From the NCBI GenBank assembly GCA_041738935.1, contig JBGSOV010000013.1, forward strand, positions 1 through 63,835: a stretch of 63,835 nt of DNA, read 5' to 3'. Below are positions 42,668 through 52,146 of this stretch, one piece after another (the stretch's first letter is position 1; each line of letters opens with the position of its first letter). Source of the DNA: JBGSOV01 sp041738935 (GTDB lineage Bacteria > Patescibacteriota > Gracilibacteria > CAIRYL01 > GCA-016699755). The translations under genes and the position numbers were made by a program. The notes under the pieces were generated by a model that worked only from the letters and a program-made list of their open reading frames with translations, did no database searches and had not been told where the DNA came from.

Positions 42668-43156
42668 TTAAATCCGCTCGTAATGTACAATCCGAAAAGC
42701 AAATGGGTTTTCGTCATCTTTGGCGTGATACTCTTCTGAGATAATTTGCCATTCACGTAAATCAAACTCTGGAAAATAGGTGTCAGCATCAGGGAAAACT
42801 CCTTCAACATGAGTAAGAATCATATGTGTTGCGTGTGGCAGTGCGATTTCGTAGATTTTTTTACCACCAATCACAAAAACATCTTCATGACAATTTTGCG
42901 CCAAATGCACAGCGCTTTCGAAGCAGCAGACGACATCTGCGCCCAAAATGCGATACTCGGGATTTTTACTCAAAATAATATTTTTTCGATTTGGTAATAA
43001 TCTGCCGATGGATTCGTAGGTCGTGCGCCCCATAATCACGGGTTTACCCGCAGTCGTTTGACGAAAATGCTGCATATCTGCTGGCAAATCCCAGAGAAGG
43101 CGATTTTTTTTACCGATTTCGCCATTTTTGCCGAGGGCAGCGATAAGGATGAGCAT
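42668..43156 (-). CDS. folA: Dihydrofolate reductase
   Basis: NADPH-dependent reduction of dihydrofolate to THF. 162 residues with LIAALGKNGEIGKKNRLLWDLPADMQHFRQTT (catalytic Asp as WDLPAD), PVIMGRTTYESIG, the NRKNIILSK turn, VFVIGGKKIYEIALPHATHMILTHV, and the C-terminal FAFRIVHYERI. It lies 70 nt downstream of thyA on the same strand, the classic pairing since ThyA makes dihydrofolate. Convergent with thrC. Confidence 0.96.
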   Translation of the reverse strand: MLILIAALGKNGEIGKKNRLLWDLPADMQHFRQTTAGKPVIMGRTTYESIGRLLPNRKNIILSKNPEYRILGADVVCCFESAVHLAQNCHEDVFVIGGKKIYEIALPHATHMILTHVEGVFPDADTYFPEFDLREWQIISEEYHAKDDENPFAFRIVHYERI

Positions 43157-43226
43157 GGTATCAGAAAACGGAACAAATTATACAAAAATTACAGTACTTT
43201 TTGCAAGTATTTTCCTAACAAGATTA

Positions 43227-44126
43227 CTAAACTGCTATAGGGGCTTTTATTGCTGGATCTGGATTGTAGCCAGTGAGTTGAAAATCTTCAAAGACAAAAT
43301 CGAATATATTTGTCCGTGCGGGATTAAGCTGCATCTGTGGGAGCGCTTTTGGTGTTCGCGAAAGTTGCAATTGCATTTGATCAAAATGATTGTGATAAAT
43401 ATGCACATCACCAAAAGTGTGGATAAAATCCCCCGGTGTCAGATTAGTAACCTGCGCAATCATCATTGTGAGGAGCGAGTAAGAAGCAATGTTAAATGGG
43501 ACGCCTAAAAACAAGTCCGCACTTCGTTGATACAATTGGCAATGCAGCGTGCCATTGACGACATTAAATTGAAACATTGTGTGACACAGCGGTGGCGCAG
43601 AGCGAGTTCCTTTAATGAGTTCTTGAATATCTGCGACATTCCAGCCACTTACCATCATGCGGCGCGAATCAGGATTTGTCTTAATTTCTTCAATGACATT
43701 CGCGATTTGATTGATTTTCTCGCCATTTTTGCCTTCCCACGCTGTCCATTGTTTGCCGTAGACCGGACCCAAATCTCCCCATCTATCGGCAAAATTTTCA
43801 TCTGTGCGAATTTTTTCGACAAATTCGTCGAGCGTCTCATTGTTAAAATCCAGACTTGCTTTGTAGCCTTCATATGGCCATTCGTTCCAGATTTTGACAT
43901 TATTTAGCACTAAGGGGCGAATATTGGTATTACCGGTCAAAAACCACAACAGCTCGTGAATAATCGCCCGCAAATGCACTGTTTTGGTCGTTAGCAGCGG
44001 AAAGCCGCTACTCAGATCAAAGCGTAGCTGCGCACCAAACAGCGAGCGGGTGCCTGTCCCAGTACGGTCGCTTTTGTCCACTCCATTTTCGAGGACATGG
44101 CGCGCGAGATCGAGATATTGAATCAT
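43227..44126 (-). CDS. thyA: Thymidylate synthase ThyA
   Basis: Methylates dUMP to dTMP with methylene-THF. 299 residues. DRTGTGTRSLFGAQLRFDLSSGFPLLTTK, ELLWFLTGNTN, WDLGPVYGKQWTAWEG-type stretch, the nucleophile region SAPPLCHTMFQFNV, QRSADLFLGVPFNIASY and FGDVHIYHNHFDQM are all present. In one run with the glutaredoxin gene (8 nt upstream) and folA. Confidence 0.97.
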   Translation of the reverse strand: MIQYLDLARHVLENGVDKSDRTGTGTRSLFGAQLRFDLSSGFPLLTTKTVHLRAIIHELLWFLTGNTNIRPLVLNNVKIWNEWPYEGYKASLDFNNETLDEFVEKIRTDENFADRWGDLGPVYGKQWTAWEGKNGEKINQIANVIEEIKTNPDSRRMMVSGWNVADIQELIKGTRSAPPLCHTMFQFNVVNGTLHCQLYQRSADLFLGVPFNIASYSLLTMMIAQVTNLTPGDFIHTFGDVHIYHNHFDQMQLQLSRTPKALPQMQLNPARTNIFDFVFEDFQLTGYNPDPAIKAPIAV

Positions 44127-44134
44127 GAGAAAAG

Positions 44135-44440
44135 TTAATCTTGACCAATCAAATCATAAAGTTCGCCGTCTTCTTCCATTTCGCAGACGGTGTCAAAGTC
44201 GCCGACAAATTCGCCATGGATAAAAACCTGGGGAAAGATCGAACATCCCGAAGCGGAACGGATTTCACTGCACATTTCGGGATCACTTTCGACATCGACC
44301 ATTTCGTAATCCGGAAAGATTGCTTCAAACAAGTCTTGCAGTTGGGTGGTCATTTCACAATTCGAGCGACCTTTGTCACCTTTGCCAAAAAGGACGACAT
44401 CACTTTCTTCGACGATTTCCTGGATCCGAGAGGTGTTCAT
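44135..44440 (-). CDS. Monothiol-glutaredoxin-like protein
   Basis: 101 residues with a Grx4-like layout: VVLFGKGDKGRSNCEMTTQLQDLF, then IFPQVFIHGEFVGDFDTVCEMEEDGEL, the cis-Pro and glutathione-binding GDFD parts. The usual CGFS active site reads CEMT here. Such proteins normally deliver or bind 2Fe-2S clusters; with CGFS altered, cluster binding is uncertain. It heads the glutaredoxin-thyA-folA run. About 260 nt upstream (44441-44700) carry no gene that I can support. Confidence 0.8.
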   Translation of the reverse strand: MNTSRIQEIVEESDVVLFGKGDKGRSNCEMTTQLQDLFEAIFPDYEMVDVESDPEMCSEIRSASGCSIFPQVFIHGEFVGDFDTVCEMEEDGELYDLIGQD

Positions 44441-44700
44441 TCGTGAACAAAAAATGGAAAATGGTTGGAGCAGCAGAAGGATCTAAAAAGCATTATTCTG
44501 CAATGGACGCACGATATCGAAAAAAATGACTTTTGTGCAATACAAATGGAAAGAGATTTTTTAGAATGAGCGAATGTAATTATCAGAAAAATATTTTTGA
44601 ATGGCAAATCATTTTTATTTGTAATCATTGCCAATAATTACAAAGTGCTTATCGCAGAGCTTGCCTGAAAATAAAAAATATTCAACACCTTTTTTTAACT

Positions 44701-45978
44701 CTAAAAATCTAGCAGCGCGCCAAATCGCGCTTCGGCATTTTCGCCAAAGCTACCGATACCGGCAAGATAACACTGTTTTGCATCAAGGCAGTCTTTGGCG
44801 ACTCGCGCAATATCTTGTTGGGTGACAGCGTCAATCATGGCAAAATATTCGTCGAGACTTCGAGACGGAACATCCAAAACTTCGGACACTCCAAAATAAC
44901 TCGCAAGCTCTTCGCTGTCTTCCATACTGAGTGTCAATTTTCCTTTTAAATAGTTTTTTGCTTTGGTGACTTCTTGAGGTGTTGGGCCGCTTGTCGTCAT
45001 TTTGGCATATTCGCTTACAATCGCACTAATCGCTTCGTCAACACGTTTGAGATCGATACCGGCGTGCGTTGAAAAAATACCCGAATCGGAGTGGTGTTCG
45101 CTCGAAGTCGAAATCGAATAGCAAAGTCCGCGTTGTTCGCGGATTTCGGTAAACATGCGCGAGCTCATTCCTCCACCCAAAATGATGGATAACAAATCAC
45201 TTGCAAGCTCATCGGGATGACCAAAAGCATAGCCAGGAAATCCGATAATAAGATGGGCTTGTTCGGTTTTTTTGTCGCGAATAGATATTCGTTCTTTTTG
45301 AGAAAAATGCGAATGGAGTTCTTTTTTCCGCTGTTTTGTTGTTGGAATAAAATCGAAATATTGTTCGGTAAGAGTTTTTGCTTCTTGGGGAGAAATATCT
45401 CCGGCAACAATTACCACAGTATTATCTGCCGTGTACAAATCGGCACGATATTGGCGAAAATCGTCTTGAGCAAAACTGCGAATAGTCGTTGGTAAGCCAA
45501 TCTGATCACGACCCATCGGAGTATCACCATAAAGTAAATGTTCAAAATCCCAACCGATTTGATACATCGGAGTATCTTGGTACATGTTGAGTTCTTCTAA
45601 AATTACACCTTTTTCCCGTTCGATATCTTCGCTCGCAAGCTTTGTCTTGAGCAGCATATCGCTGAGAACATCAAAAGCGACTGCTTTTTGTTCGCTCGCG
45701 CATTTGACATAATAGCCGGCATATTCTTTGCCGGTGAACGCATTAAAATCGCCGCCGATGCCATCAATTGTCTCGGAGACTTTGTGCGGCGTATCATATT
45801 TGGCGCCGCCTTTAAAAAACATATGTTCCAAAAAGTGCGCGATTCCGCGTTCTCTGTCACTTTCGTAACGACTACCAGCAGCCACCAAAACAAGCACTGT
45901 TACGGCTTTGGTTCCGAGCGTAGGAATTGTTACTAGACGAAGATTATTAGCGAGTCGAACAGTGTGCTGCTGAGACAT
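44701..45978 (-). CDS. M16 zinc peptidase (pitrilysin/MPP-like)
   Basis: 425 residues. The inverted zinc motif HFLEH is at H48, E51 and H52 in GIAHFLEHMFFKGG, with the third ligand in EELNMYQDTP near residue 125. The C-terminal half contains GGGMSSRMFTEIREQRGLCYSIS, typical of the processing-peptidase-like family. Cytosolic, probably degrading peptides or processing a small precursor. The thioredoxin-like lipoprotein gene lies 22 nt upstream on the same strand. Confidence 0.92.
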   Translation of the reverse strand: MSQQHTVRLANNLRLVTIPTLGTKAVTVLVLVAAGSRYESDRERGIAHFLEHMFFKGGAKYDTPHKVSETIDGIGGDFNAFTGKEYAGYYVKCASEQKAVAFDVLSDMLLKTKLASEDIEREKGVILEELNMYQDTPMYQIGWDFEHLLYGDTPMGRDQIGLPTTIRSFAQDDFRQYRADLYTADNTVVIVAGDISPQEAKTLTEQYFDFIPTTKQRKKELHSHFSQKERISIRDKKTEQAHLIIGFPGYAFGHPDELASDLLSIILGGGMSSRMFTEIREQRGLCYSISTSSEHHSDSGIFSTHAGIDLKRVDEAISAIVSEYAKMTTSGPTPQEVTKAKNYLKGKLTLSMEDSEELASYFGVSEVLDVPSRSLDEYFAMIDAVTQQDIARVAKDCLDAKQCYLAGIGSFGENAEARFGALLDF

Positions 45979-46000
45979 ATTTTGAGTTGTGAAGAAAATA

Positions 46001-46381
46001 TTAAGCTGTTGGTGCCGTGCAACCTGTTTCTTCAGCTAAATTTTGGAGTGGTTGTGTTCCGCTAATACGCTTTTCACCGCCAATAATCCAGGTTGGGTAG
46101 CCAGTGATTTTGGCGACTTGGCAAGTGCCTGGATTTTTGTCGCAGTCGATATAGTTGATAAAATCCATTGCGCCATCGGCAAAAAGTGCCTTTTGGTCTT
46201 TACAATGCGGACACCATTCGGTGCCATAAAAAATCGCATCTTTCTCAGTCAGACACGCGGCAAATTGTTCGAGCTCGCTGGTAGGCTCGCGATCGGGATT
46301 ATTGCTAGTATTACTGCTACTTGGCGCGCAACCAGTAAGGAGCAGAGCTGCAAAGAGAGTCAAAAAAAATCGAGTTTTCAT
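46001..46381 (-). CDS. Thioredoxin-like lipoprotein
   Basis: 126 residues. Lipobox LLLTGC (Cys near 18), a Ser/Asn linker, then a short thioredoxin fold with active site CPHC in AIFYGTEWCPHCKDQKALF, DCDKNPGTC, and cis-Pro in ITGYPTWIIGG. Similar small domains occur fused to VKOR in other bacteria; here it stands alone. A role in reducing or oxidising surface thiols fits with CcdA and the DsbA-like lipoprotein. Confidence 0.85.
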   Translation of the reverse strand: MKTRFFLTLFAALLLTGCAPSSSNTSNNPDREPTSELEQFAACLTEKDAIFYGTEWCPHCKDQKALFADGAMDFINYIDCDKNPGTCQVAKITGYPTWIIGGEKRISGTQPLQNLAEETGCTAPTA

Positions 46382-46499
46382 GGATGCAAAAAAAAGTATT
46401 CAAATGCTATTCTTACGGAATCTGTAAAAAAAGCAAATCCAAATCTCGAGAGAAAATAAGCAGCTGTCCTTTTTTGCTCAATAATGGAAAACTCATCGC

Positions 46500-47621
46500 G
46501 TGTTTTATCTTCTTCACGTGCAATTTTCAAAACAACTTTTCATTTTCACATGTCTCTTGCTCATTGGCTTCCCACAGCTAATGCTTGCGGCAGAATCGAC
46601 ATTTTTTCGAGCAACAATTACCGAAGTCAAAGAAGAGGGCGAAAATGAGTTTGGTGCATATCAATTGATCGAAGTGAAGATCAATAACGGATCGCAAGCT
46701 GGACAAGAAGGAACAATTGAAGCCGGCGATATTTTTCGTAAATCATCGTCACGGGATTTGCACGTTGGTGATAAAATTGTTGTCAGATTTGATGAAATGG
46801 GCAAATTGGTTTTTGTGGAAAAATATCGCTTTGATCGAATTATCATCATGATATTGATATTTGCTCTGCTGAGCATTTTACTTGCAAAAAAACGTGGGGT
46901 CTATGCGTTGATTGGCTTGGGCGTTACAATACTCATTATTACTTCTTTTTTGCTTCCTGCAGTTGCTGCCGGCAAAAGCTTGGCTCTGTACGGTGGAATT
47001 TCGCTCTTTGTGATTACGACGGTTTCTGTAGTATTTGCCCATGGACTGAGGGCAACAACATTTATTGCGGTGAGCGGAATTATTCTGACTATGTTTGTAG
47101 CAGCAGGTCTTTCGTGGCTGTTTACGATTTTTACTTTTGTGTATGGTGTTGGTGACGAATCGGTCTTGCATGTACAACTCGCCGGTATGGATAATATTGA
47201 TTTCCGGGGACTATTTTTGTTGACGATTCTTTTGGGAGCATTGGGCGTACTCGATGATGTCACAACCGCGCAAGCAAGTGTTGTCGCCGAATTAAAGCGT
47301 GCCAATCCACGTCTGACCGCCAATGAACTTTTTGCACGAGCAAGCATCGTCGGACAAGAACACATTATTTCGATGGTCAACACGCTTTTTTTAGCGTACG
47401 TCGGTGTTTCGTTTCCCTTGATGCTGTTATTTTTTGTCGATGATATTCCAGTATGGGCGTTTTTGAATGCCGAAATGATTGCTGAAGAAATCGTCCGGAC
47501 TCTCATTGGGAGCATGGCACTGCTGCTATCCGTTCCTCTGACGACTTTTATTGCGGCGGTTTGGTTTGCGAAGCGGACTCCGCGAGTGCCTCATTCTCAC
47601 TCGCATTTTTCTCCGCATTAA
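46500..47621 (+). CDS. YibE/F-family membrane protein
   Basis: 373 residues; the longest frame starts with GTG at 46500, a second GTG is at 46518. Signal/anchor near residue 10-30, a beta-rich extracytoplasmic domain (TFFRATITEVKEEG to VEKYRFDR), and seven or so helices. GVYALIGLGVTILIITSFLLPA and LLTILLGALGVLDDVTTAQASVVAELKRANP are the YibE/F signature region. Function of this family is poorly known. Its last 74 nt overlap the convergent ion channel gene, giving a His/Ser/Pro-rich C-terminus. Confidence 0.85.
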   Translation: MFYLLHVQFSKQLFIFTCLLLIGFPQLMLAAESTFFRATITEVKEEGENEFGAYQLIEVKINNGSQAGQEGTIEAGDIFRKSSSRDLHVGDKIVVRFDEMGKLVFVEKYRFDRIIIMILIFALLSILLAKKRGVYALIGLGVTILIITSFLLPAVAAGKSLALYGGISLFVITTVSVVFAHGLRATTFIAVSGIILTMFVAAGLSWLFTIFTFVYGVGDESVLHVQLAGMDNIDFRGLFLLTILLGALGVLDDVTTAQASVVAELKRANPRLTANELFARASIVGQEHIISMVNTLFLAYVGVSFPLMLLFFVDDIPVWAFLNAEMIAEEIVRTLIGSMALLLSVPLTTFIAAVWFAKRTPRVPHSHSHFSPH

Positions 47622-48558
47622 GCTTGCTGATTTTGACTTTATGTTTTGTGATTTTTTCTTGTGCTTCTTGTAACTCCTTCTCGAGCTGACGAATGCGCCG
47701 TTGTTGACGTGCAACGAGTTGGTCAATTTTTTCGCCGCTCTCTTCGGCATGGGCTCTGATCGCCTCAAACTCAGTCTTCATTCGGCGTTGCATTTTTTGT
47801 TCGCGCTGTCTCGTCACTTCGCGGTAAAACGACGCGCCGAGCAATCCCGTCGGTAAGGCAAAAATACCGACGCCGATGATGGCGGCAATTGAGCCAAAAA
47901 TTTTTCCGAGTGGCGTTACCGGCACCATGTCACCATAACCAATTGTCGTGAGTGTGGCGATTCCCCACCAAAAAGCAGCAGGAATGCTAGTAAACTGCGT
48001 GCCCTCGACTTTGTTCTCGACCACATACAGCGAAGTCGACGTGATAAAAAGTGCCATGACCATAATGCCAAATATGGCAATGAGTTCTTCTTTTTCGCGC
48101 CGTAAGACGGCAAGGATTCTGTCAAGCGCAATCGAATAGGGAGCAAGGCGCATAATACGAAAAATTCGAATCAAACGAAAAATTCGCAAAACGCGGGTGT
48201 CGAAAATAAAAAAGGATTGCAGATAAAAGGGCACGATGACAACCAAGTCAAAAAGCATTGAAGGGCTGAAGGCAAAACGCGTCCTTCCCCAGCGATTAGC
48301 ATAGTCTTTTTTAAGATTAGCGACCCAGATTCGCAGTCCAAATTCGATTGTAAAGATCATGACGGAAAGCGTGTCAAACCACCAAAAAAAGATTTTATAT
48401 TCACTGTGCAAAGACTGAATGGTCTCGAGTGCAGCAAAAATAACATTACTTAAAATAAGCACAAAAAGTGCCCGCTCAAAAAACTTTCCAATACTCGTTT
48501 TGCTCTTGTATTCGAAGAAGTCATACAGGTTTTGCCGGATTGTGCTGATTGCAGTCAA
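47548..48558 (-). CDS. Voltage-gated potassium-channel-type ion transporter
   Basis: 336 residues with six membrane segments. S4-like RVLRIFRLIRIFRIMRLAPYSIALDR bears regularly spaced Arg near residue 125, the pore loop is FWWGIATLTTIGYGDMVP with the TIGYGD filter near residue 200, and S6 is GKIFGSIAAIIGVGIFALPTGLL. The C-terminal 90 residues are a charged coiled coil (REQKMQRRMKTEFEAIRAHAEES onward) likely to tetramerise. Its 3' end overlaps yibE/F antisense. Controls membrane potential or potassium flux. Confidence 0.92.
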   Translation of the reverse strand: MTAISTIRQNLYDFFEYKSKTSIGKFFERALFVLILSNVIFAALETIQSLHSEYKIFFWWFDTLSVMIFTIEFGLRIWVANLKKDYANRWGRTRFAFSPSMLFDLVVIVPFYLQSFFIFDTRVLRIFRLIRIFRIMRLAPYSIALDRILAVLRREKEELIAIFGIMVMALFITSTSLYVVENKVEGTQFTSIPAAFWWGIATLTTIGYGDMVPVTPLGKIFGSIAAIIGVGIFALPTGLLGASFYREVTRQREQKMQRRMKTEFEAIRAHAEESGEKIDQLVARQQRRIRQLEKELQEAQEKITKHKVKISKLNAEKNASENEALAESASQTKPPQ

Positions 48559-48691
48559 AGCGCCAAAAAAGCTTTTGTTTCGGCATTATTGTAGCAAATC
48601 GTTACGAAAAATGTAAGCGGTCGAAATCACTTGCCAAATCACGCAAAAAACATACACTCTGATACTCCAACATCTTCCTTTTTTGTTTCTG

Positions 48692-48970
48692 ATGCCTACC
48701 TACGATTTTGTTTGCAAACATTGCCACAAACATTTTAGTAAAAACCTGCCCATCGGCACAAAAGCTGCCGAATGCGACTGTGGCAAATCCGCGGAAAAAA
48801 TCTTTAGCGCGCCAGCAATTCGCTTTTCGGGCAGCGGTTTTTATGCGAGTGATAGTCGTCCGGCGGAAAAACCCGAAGCGCCCTCCACTCCTTCGATTGA
48901 ATCAAAACCGGCAGAATCCTCGTCTGGCTGTTGCGGAAATCGAAGTGGGTGCACATCAAAAACTGAATAA
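48692..48970 (+). CDS. FmdB-family zinc-ribbon protein
   Basis: 92 residues from ATG 48692 (MPTYDFVCKHCHKHF). The first 45 residues are the FmdB ribbon: CKHC, then CDCGKSAEKIFSAPAIRF. The tail is Ser/Pro/Glu-rich with a C-terminal SSSGCCGNRSGCTSK, which may bind a further metal. Family members are small putative regulators without a settled role. TTGCCA and TACACT upstream may be its promoter. Confidence 0.85.
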   Translation: MPTYDFVCKHCHKHFSKNLPIGTKAAECDCGKSAEKIFSAPAIRFSGSGFYASDSRPAEKPEAPSTPSIESKPAESSSGCCGNRSGCTSKTE

Positions 48971-49022
48971 AGAGCGTGTCTTCCTCCGCAAAAAATGATT
49001 CACAATTCTTTTGCACTAAGAA

Positions 49023-50291
49023 TCAAATTTTCCCGCGAAATCTCATTGCTGCTTCTATTTTTTCAAGCGCGCACATAAAGGCGGCTTGGCGCAAAGTGAC
49101 ATTTTCGCAGGCGGTATCTTCACTATCTTTCGTAAGGTTGTTGCAGCGTTGTTGTGCTTCGAATACGCCGTCTAAAGCGGTTTCCATAATCTCTTTGAGC
49201 CGAGTTTGGACTTCGTCTTTGCTCCAATAAAAATTCGCTTCATTTTGTACAAGCTCAAAATACGAGACGACCACGCCGCCAGCATTTGCCAAAATATCCG
49301 GAATGACATTGATTTTTTTACTTGCCAAAATCCGATCTGCTTCAATTGTAGTCGGACCATTCGCAAGTTCGACAATTAGTTTTGCCTTAATCGATTCGGC
49401 ATTATCATGGCGAACTTCATTTTCTTTGGCTGCCAAAAACAAGACATCACATGGCATGGCAAGCAGATCTTCGTTGCTGACTTTGAGCGCATCAGTATAA
49501 TTTTGGACAGAGCCGCTCTGAGTTTTGACCTCTTTTACTTGGGCGACATCGACACCTTTTTCGTTATAGATTCCGCCATTAGAATCCGAAACACCCAAGA
49601 CTGTGATGCCCTTTTCTACTAAAAATTGCGCCAAAAACGACCCCGCATTGCCAAAACCTTGAACAACGGCGGTCTTAACCTTTAACCCAGTGGTGGCAAG
49701 ATATTTTTCAAAAACATAAATACTTCCTTGTGCTGTCGCGGAATCACGTCCAATAGAGCCACCTACAGCGAGCGGTTTGCCGGTTACAACGCCCAGAGTA
49801 TTTTCGCCCTGCAATTGCGAAAACTCGTCTGCTGCCCACGCCATAATCTGCGGATTGGTGTACATATCCGGAGCTGGAACATCTTTCTTTGGTCCAATAA
49901 TTGGGGCAATCGCCTTGATATATCCGCGTGTCAAACGTTCGAGTTCGGCTTGCGAAAGATCTTTTGCTGTCACTTTGACGCCGCCTTTGCCTCCCCCAAG
50001 TGGAATCCCCACCACCGCACACTTAATTGTCATCCAAGCAGCGAGCGCTTTGACTTCGTCCAGATCCACTTGATTGGCATAACGAATTCCGCCTTTTGCC
50101 GGACCACGAATTGTACTATGTTGCACGCGATAGCCTTCAAAAACACGAATGCTCCCATCATCCATTCGGACGGGAATCGAAACCTGAAGAATTTTTTCGG
50201 GATGCTCCAAAATACGCCGGGCATCATCGGTCAAACCCATCAGATTAGCAGCGGTTTCCATTTGTTGCAGTGTTTGCTCAAACAGTGACAT
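49023..50291 (-). CDS. gdhA: Glutamate dehydrogenase (Glu/Leu/Phe/Val family)
   Basis: Interconverts glutamate and 2-oxoglutarate plus ammonia. 422 residues. KGGIRYANQVDLDEVKALAAWMTIKCAVVGIPLGGGKGGVKV holds the substrate and catalytic Lys residues. PAPDMYTNPQIMAWAADEFSQ with the catalytic Asp follows, then the Rossmann part VVQGFGNAGSFLAQFL and ILANAGGVVVSYFELVQN. Length and motifs fit the 420-residue catabolic/archaeal-like class. Cofactor preference cannot be read safely. Confidence 0.95.
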   Translation of the reverse strand: MSLFEQTLQQMETAANLMGLTDDARRILEHPEKILQVSIPVRMDDGSIRVFEGYRVQHSTIRGPAKGGIRYANQVDLDEVKALAAWMTIKCAVVGIPLGGGKGGVKVTAKDLSQAELERLTRGYIKAIAPIIGPKKDVPAPDMYTNPQIMAWAADEFSQLQGENTLGVVTGKPLAVGGSIGRDSATAQGSIYVFEKYLATTGLKVKTAVVQGFGNAGSFLAQFLVEKGITVLGVSDSNGGIYNEKGVDVAQVKEVKTQSGSVQNYTDALKVSNEDLLAMPCDVLFLAAKENEVRHDNAESIKAKLIVELANGPTTIEADRILASKKINVIPDILANAGGVVVSYFELVQNEANFYWSKDEVQTRLKEIMETALDGVFEAQQRCNNLTKDSEDTACENVTLRQAAFMCALEKIEAAMRFRGKI

Positions 50292-50376
50292 GTCAGCAAA
50301 GAAAAGAAAAATTTTGCACTAAAGATAGCAAATAGTAGACAGAATAAAAGAGGAATAATTTGACAAAGTCAAACTA

Positions 50377-51936
50377 TTATTGCGAAATATGTTCGCGAAT
50401 AATCCTCCCCGCTTTTGCCGAATTTTCAACCGACAGATTAGGAAGCGACGCTCGGATATAACGTGTGCGATCATCCTTCGCGCGATCTTCTTCTGAGAAA
50501 AACTTGTTTGCAGGCATCAGCACCACGCCTTTTTCGGCAAGTTCGGTCAAGACTTGCTCGATTGGTTTTTGCGCAGTCAGTGGCCCTTCGTGTTTTCTGA
50601 AGTCAATGGTACCGTAATAACTATTTTTCGGTGACGGCAAACCCATTGCCGCATAAAACGCTTCGACTTTTTTACGGACATTTTTGACATAATCGGCACG
50701 CTCTTCTTTGCCCAAAATAATATGACACAGTCCTAAAATTTGAGATGGTCCCGCCACACCAGAGATATGCTGAAAGACACCAATCGTGCTGCCACCAAAC
50801 GATTTGCAGAGAAAGAGGAACCAACGAAAATCGCCGTATTTTTCGACAAAACCGGGGCAAACTGGCTCGATAATTTGCTGAGCAATATAATCGCGAGTCT
50901 CGGGCGGCATATAATAATCACCAAAACGCACGCCTGTTGCACGCTCTATTTTGGATAAGGCATTGATACGGATTGTGCGTTTTTTTGCTTCGGGAATATG
51001 AATAATGCTTTTTTTGTTTTCGAAGAATTGCGAATAGACTTCGTCTGACAAAATAACTGCATTGTTTTGTTCGGCAATTGAAGCGATCTTGATGAGAATA
51101 TCCTCTGAAAATGGAAAGCCAGTAGGATTATTCGGGTCGATAATAATGATAGCTTTAATCCGTTTGGAGTGGTTTTGGGCAGCGAAAAAGCTGTCTTCAT
51201 CCAAAATACCAGTTTCGGGGTCGATGGAGATATTGACAAGCTCTAATTCTCTCTCTTCGATAAATTGCGTATACGGTGCGTACACTGGCGAAATCATCAA
51301 CACAGTATCGCCTTTGCGCAAGAAGCCAATTCCCTCCTCGCCCAAGCCCTTAAAAAACAACCCGACACCGTGAGAAGCACCACTTAACAAAACAATATCT
51401 TCAAAATTGACCGGAAAACCAAGCTCTTCGCTGCGATCATCCGCGACTGCCATGCGGACAATCATCTCTCCCCACGAATTGGGATAACGACCTCCGGTCA
51501 AGATTGAGAACTTGAAAACATCAAACAAAATTTCTTCTTTCGTTTTTGGTTGTCCTTGTTCCTTCGAGATGCGCTCAAGTTCTGCCAAGAAAAAATCCAT
51601 ATCCGCGAGCAATTTGGCAGCAATATCTGGTTGGTAGGTTTTTTGCGCAATCTCTGTAATCGTATGGAGGACATTGTCGATATTCTCCTGCGCACCCGAA
51701 CCAAAATGGATATCATCTTGGTTATTATTGAGATGCGTGTCGATGTGTACCAAAAACGAAAAAAACTCGCGACTACGGGTACATGGAGCAAAGCCATACC
51801 CAGGTTCTCCTTGCGAAATATCCAGGATTCCTAATTCGCCATGCTTGTCGACAGCTTTGCGTCTGAGCGAACGGAATGCCAAAAATGGCATACTCGTATG
51901 AACATCCCAGCCGTACTGGTTGTCTAAAAATTTCAT
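50377..51936 (-). CDS. Class I/II PLP-dependent aminotransferase, long form
   Basis: 519 residues, about 100 more than a standard aspartate aminotransferase. Core motifs: LLSGASHGVGLFFKGL, VLMISPVYAPYTQFIE, IIIDPNNPTGFPFS, DEVYSQFF and the PLP Lys in INALSKIERATGVRFGDYY (SKxxRxxGxRxG type). The extra N-terminal part (FRSLRRKAVDKHGELGILDISQGEPGYGF to FDVFKFSILTGGRYPNSWGEMIVRM) and overall size recall the aspartate 4-decarboxylase branch, but I cannot assign the substrate. Confidence 0.82.
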   Translation of the reverse strand: MKFLDNQYGWDVHTSMPFLAFRSLRRKAVDKHGELGILDISQGEPGYGFAPCTRSREFFSFLVHIDTHLNNNQDDIHFGSGAQENIDNVLHTITEIAQKTYQPDIAAKLLADMDFFLAELERISKEQGQPKTKEEILFDVFKFSILTGGRYPNSWGEMIVRMAVADDRSEELGFPVNFEDIVLLSGASHGVGLFFKGLGEEGIGFLRKGDTVLMISPVYAPYTQFIEERELELVNISIDPETGILDEDSFFAAQNHSKRIKAIIIIDPNNPTGFPFSEDILIKIASIAEQNNAVILSDEVYSQFFENKKSIIHIPEAKKRTIRINALSKIERATGVRFGDYYMPPETRDYIAQQIIEPVCPGFVEKYGDFRWFLFLCKSFGGSTIGVFQHISGVAGPSQILGLCHIILGKEERADYVKNVRKKVEAFYAAMGLPSPKNSYYGTIDFRKHEGPLTAQKPIEQVLTELAEKGVVLMPANKFFSEEDRAKDDRTRYIRASLPNLSVENSAKAGRIIREHISQ

Positions 51937-52146
51937 ACTGCTTAAAAATCGAACATCATTTTGTCAAAAATCTTGCCTCAAGTCAAAGGATGTTCTCTTT
52001 TTTGTGGAACTTCTCAAATTTCACTTCTGTATCATGCATATACATACCTAAAACTTGAAGACTGCTCTCGCAGTATCATTGGACGGACTCTTTCGCTCGG
52101 GAACATTCAATTTAGCAAAGAGAATTTGAATTTTACAGAGGTCATT

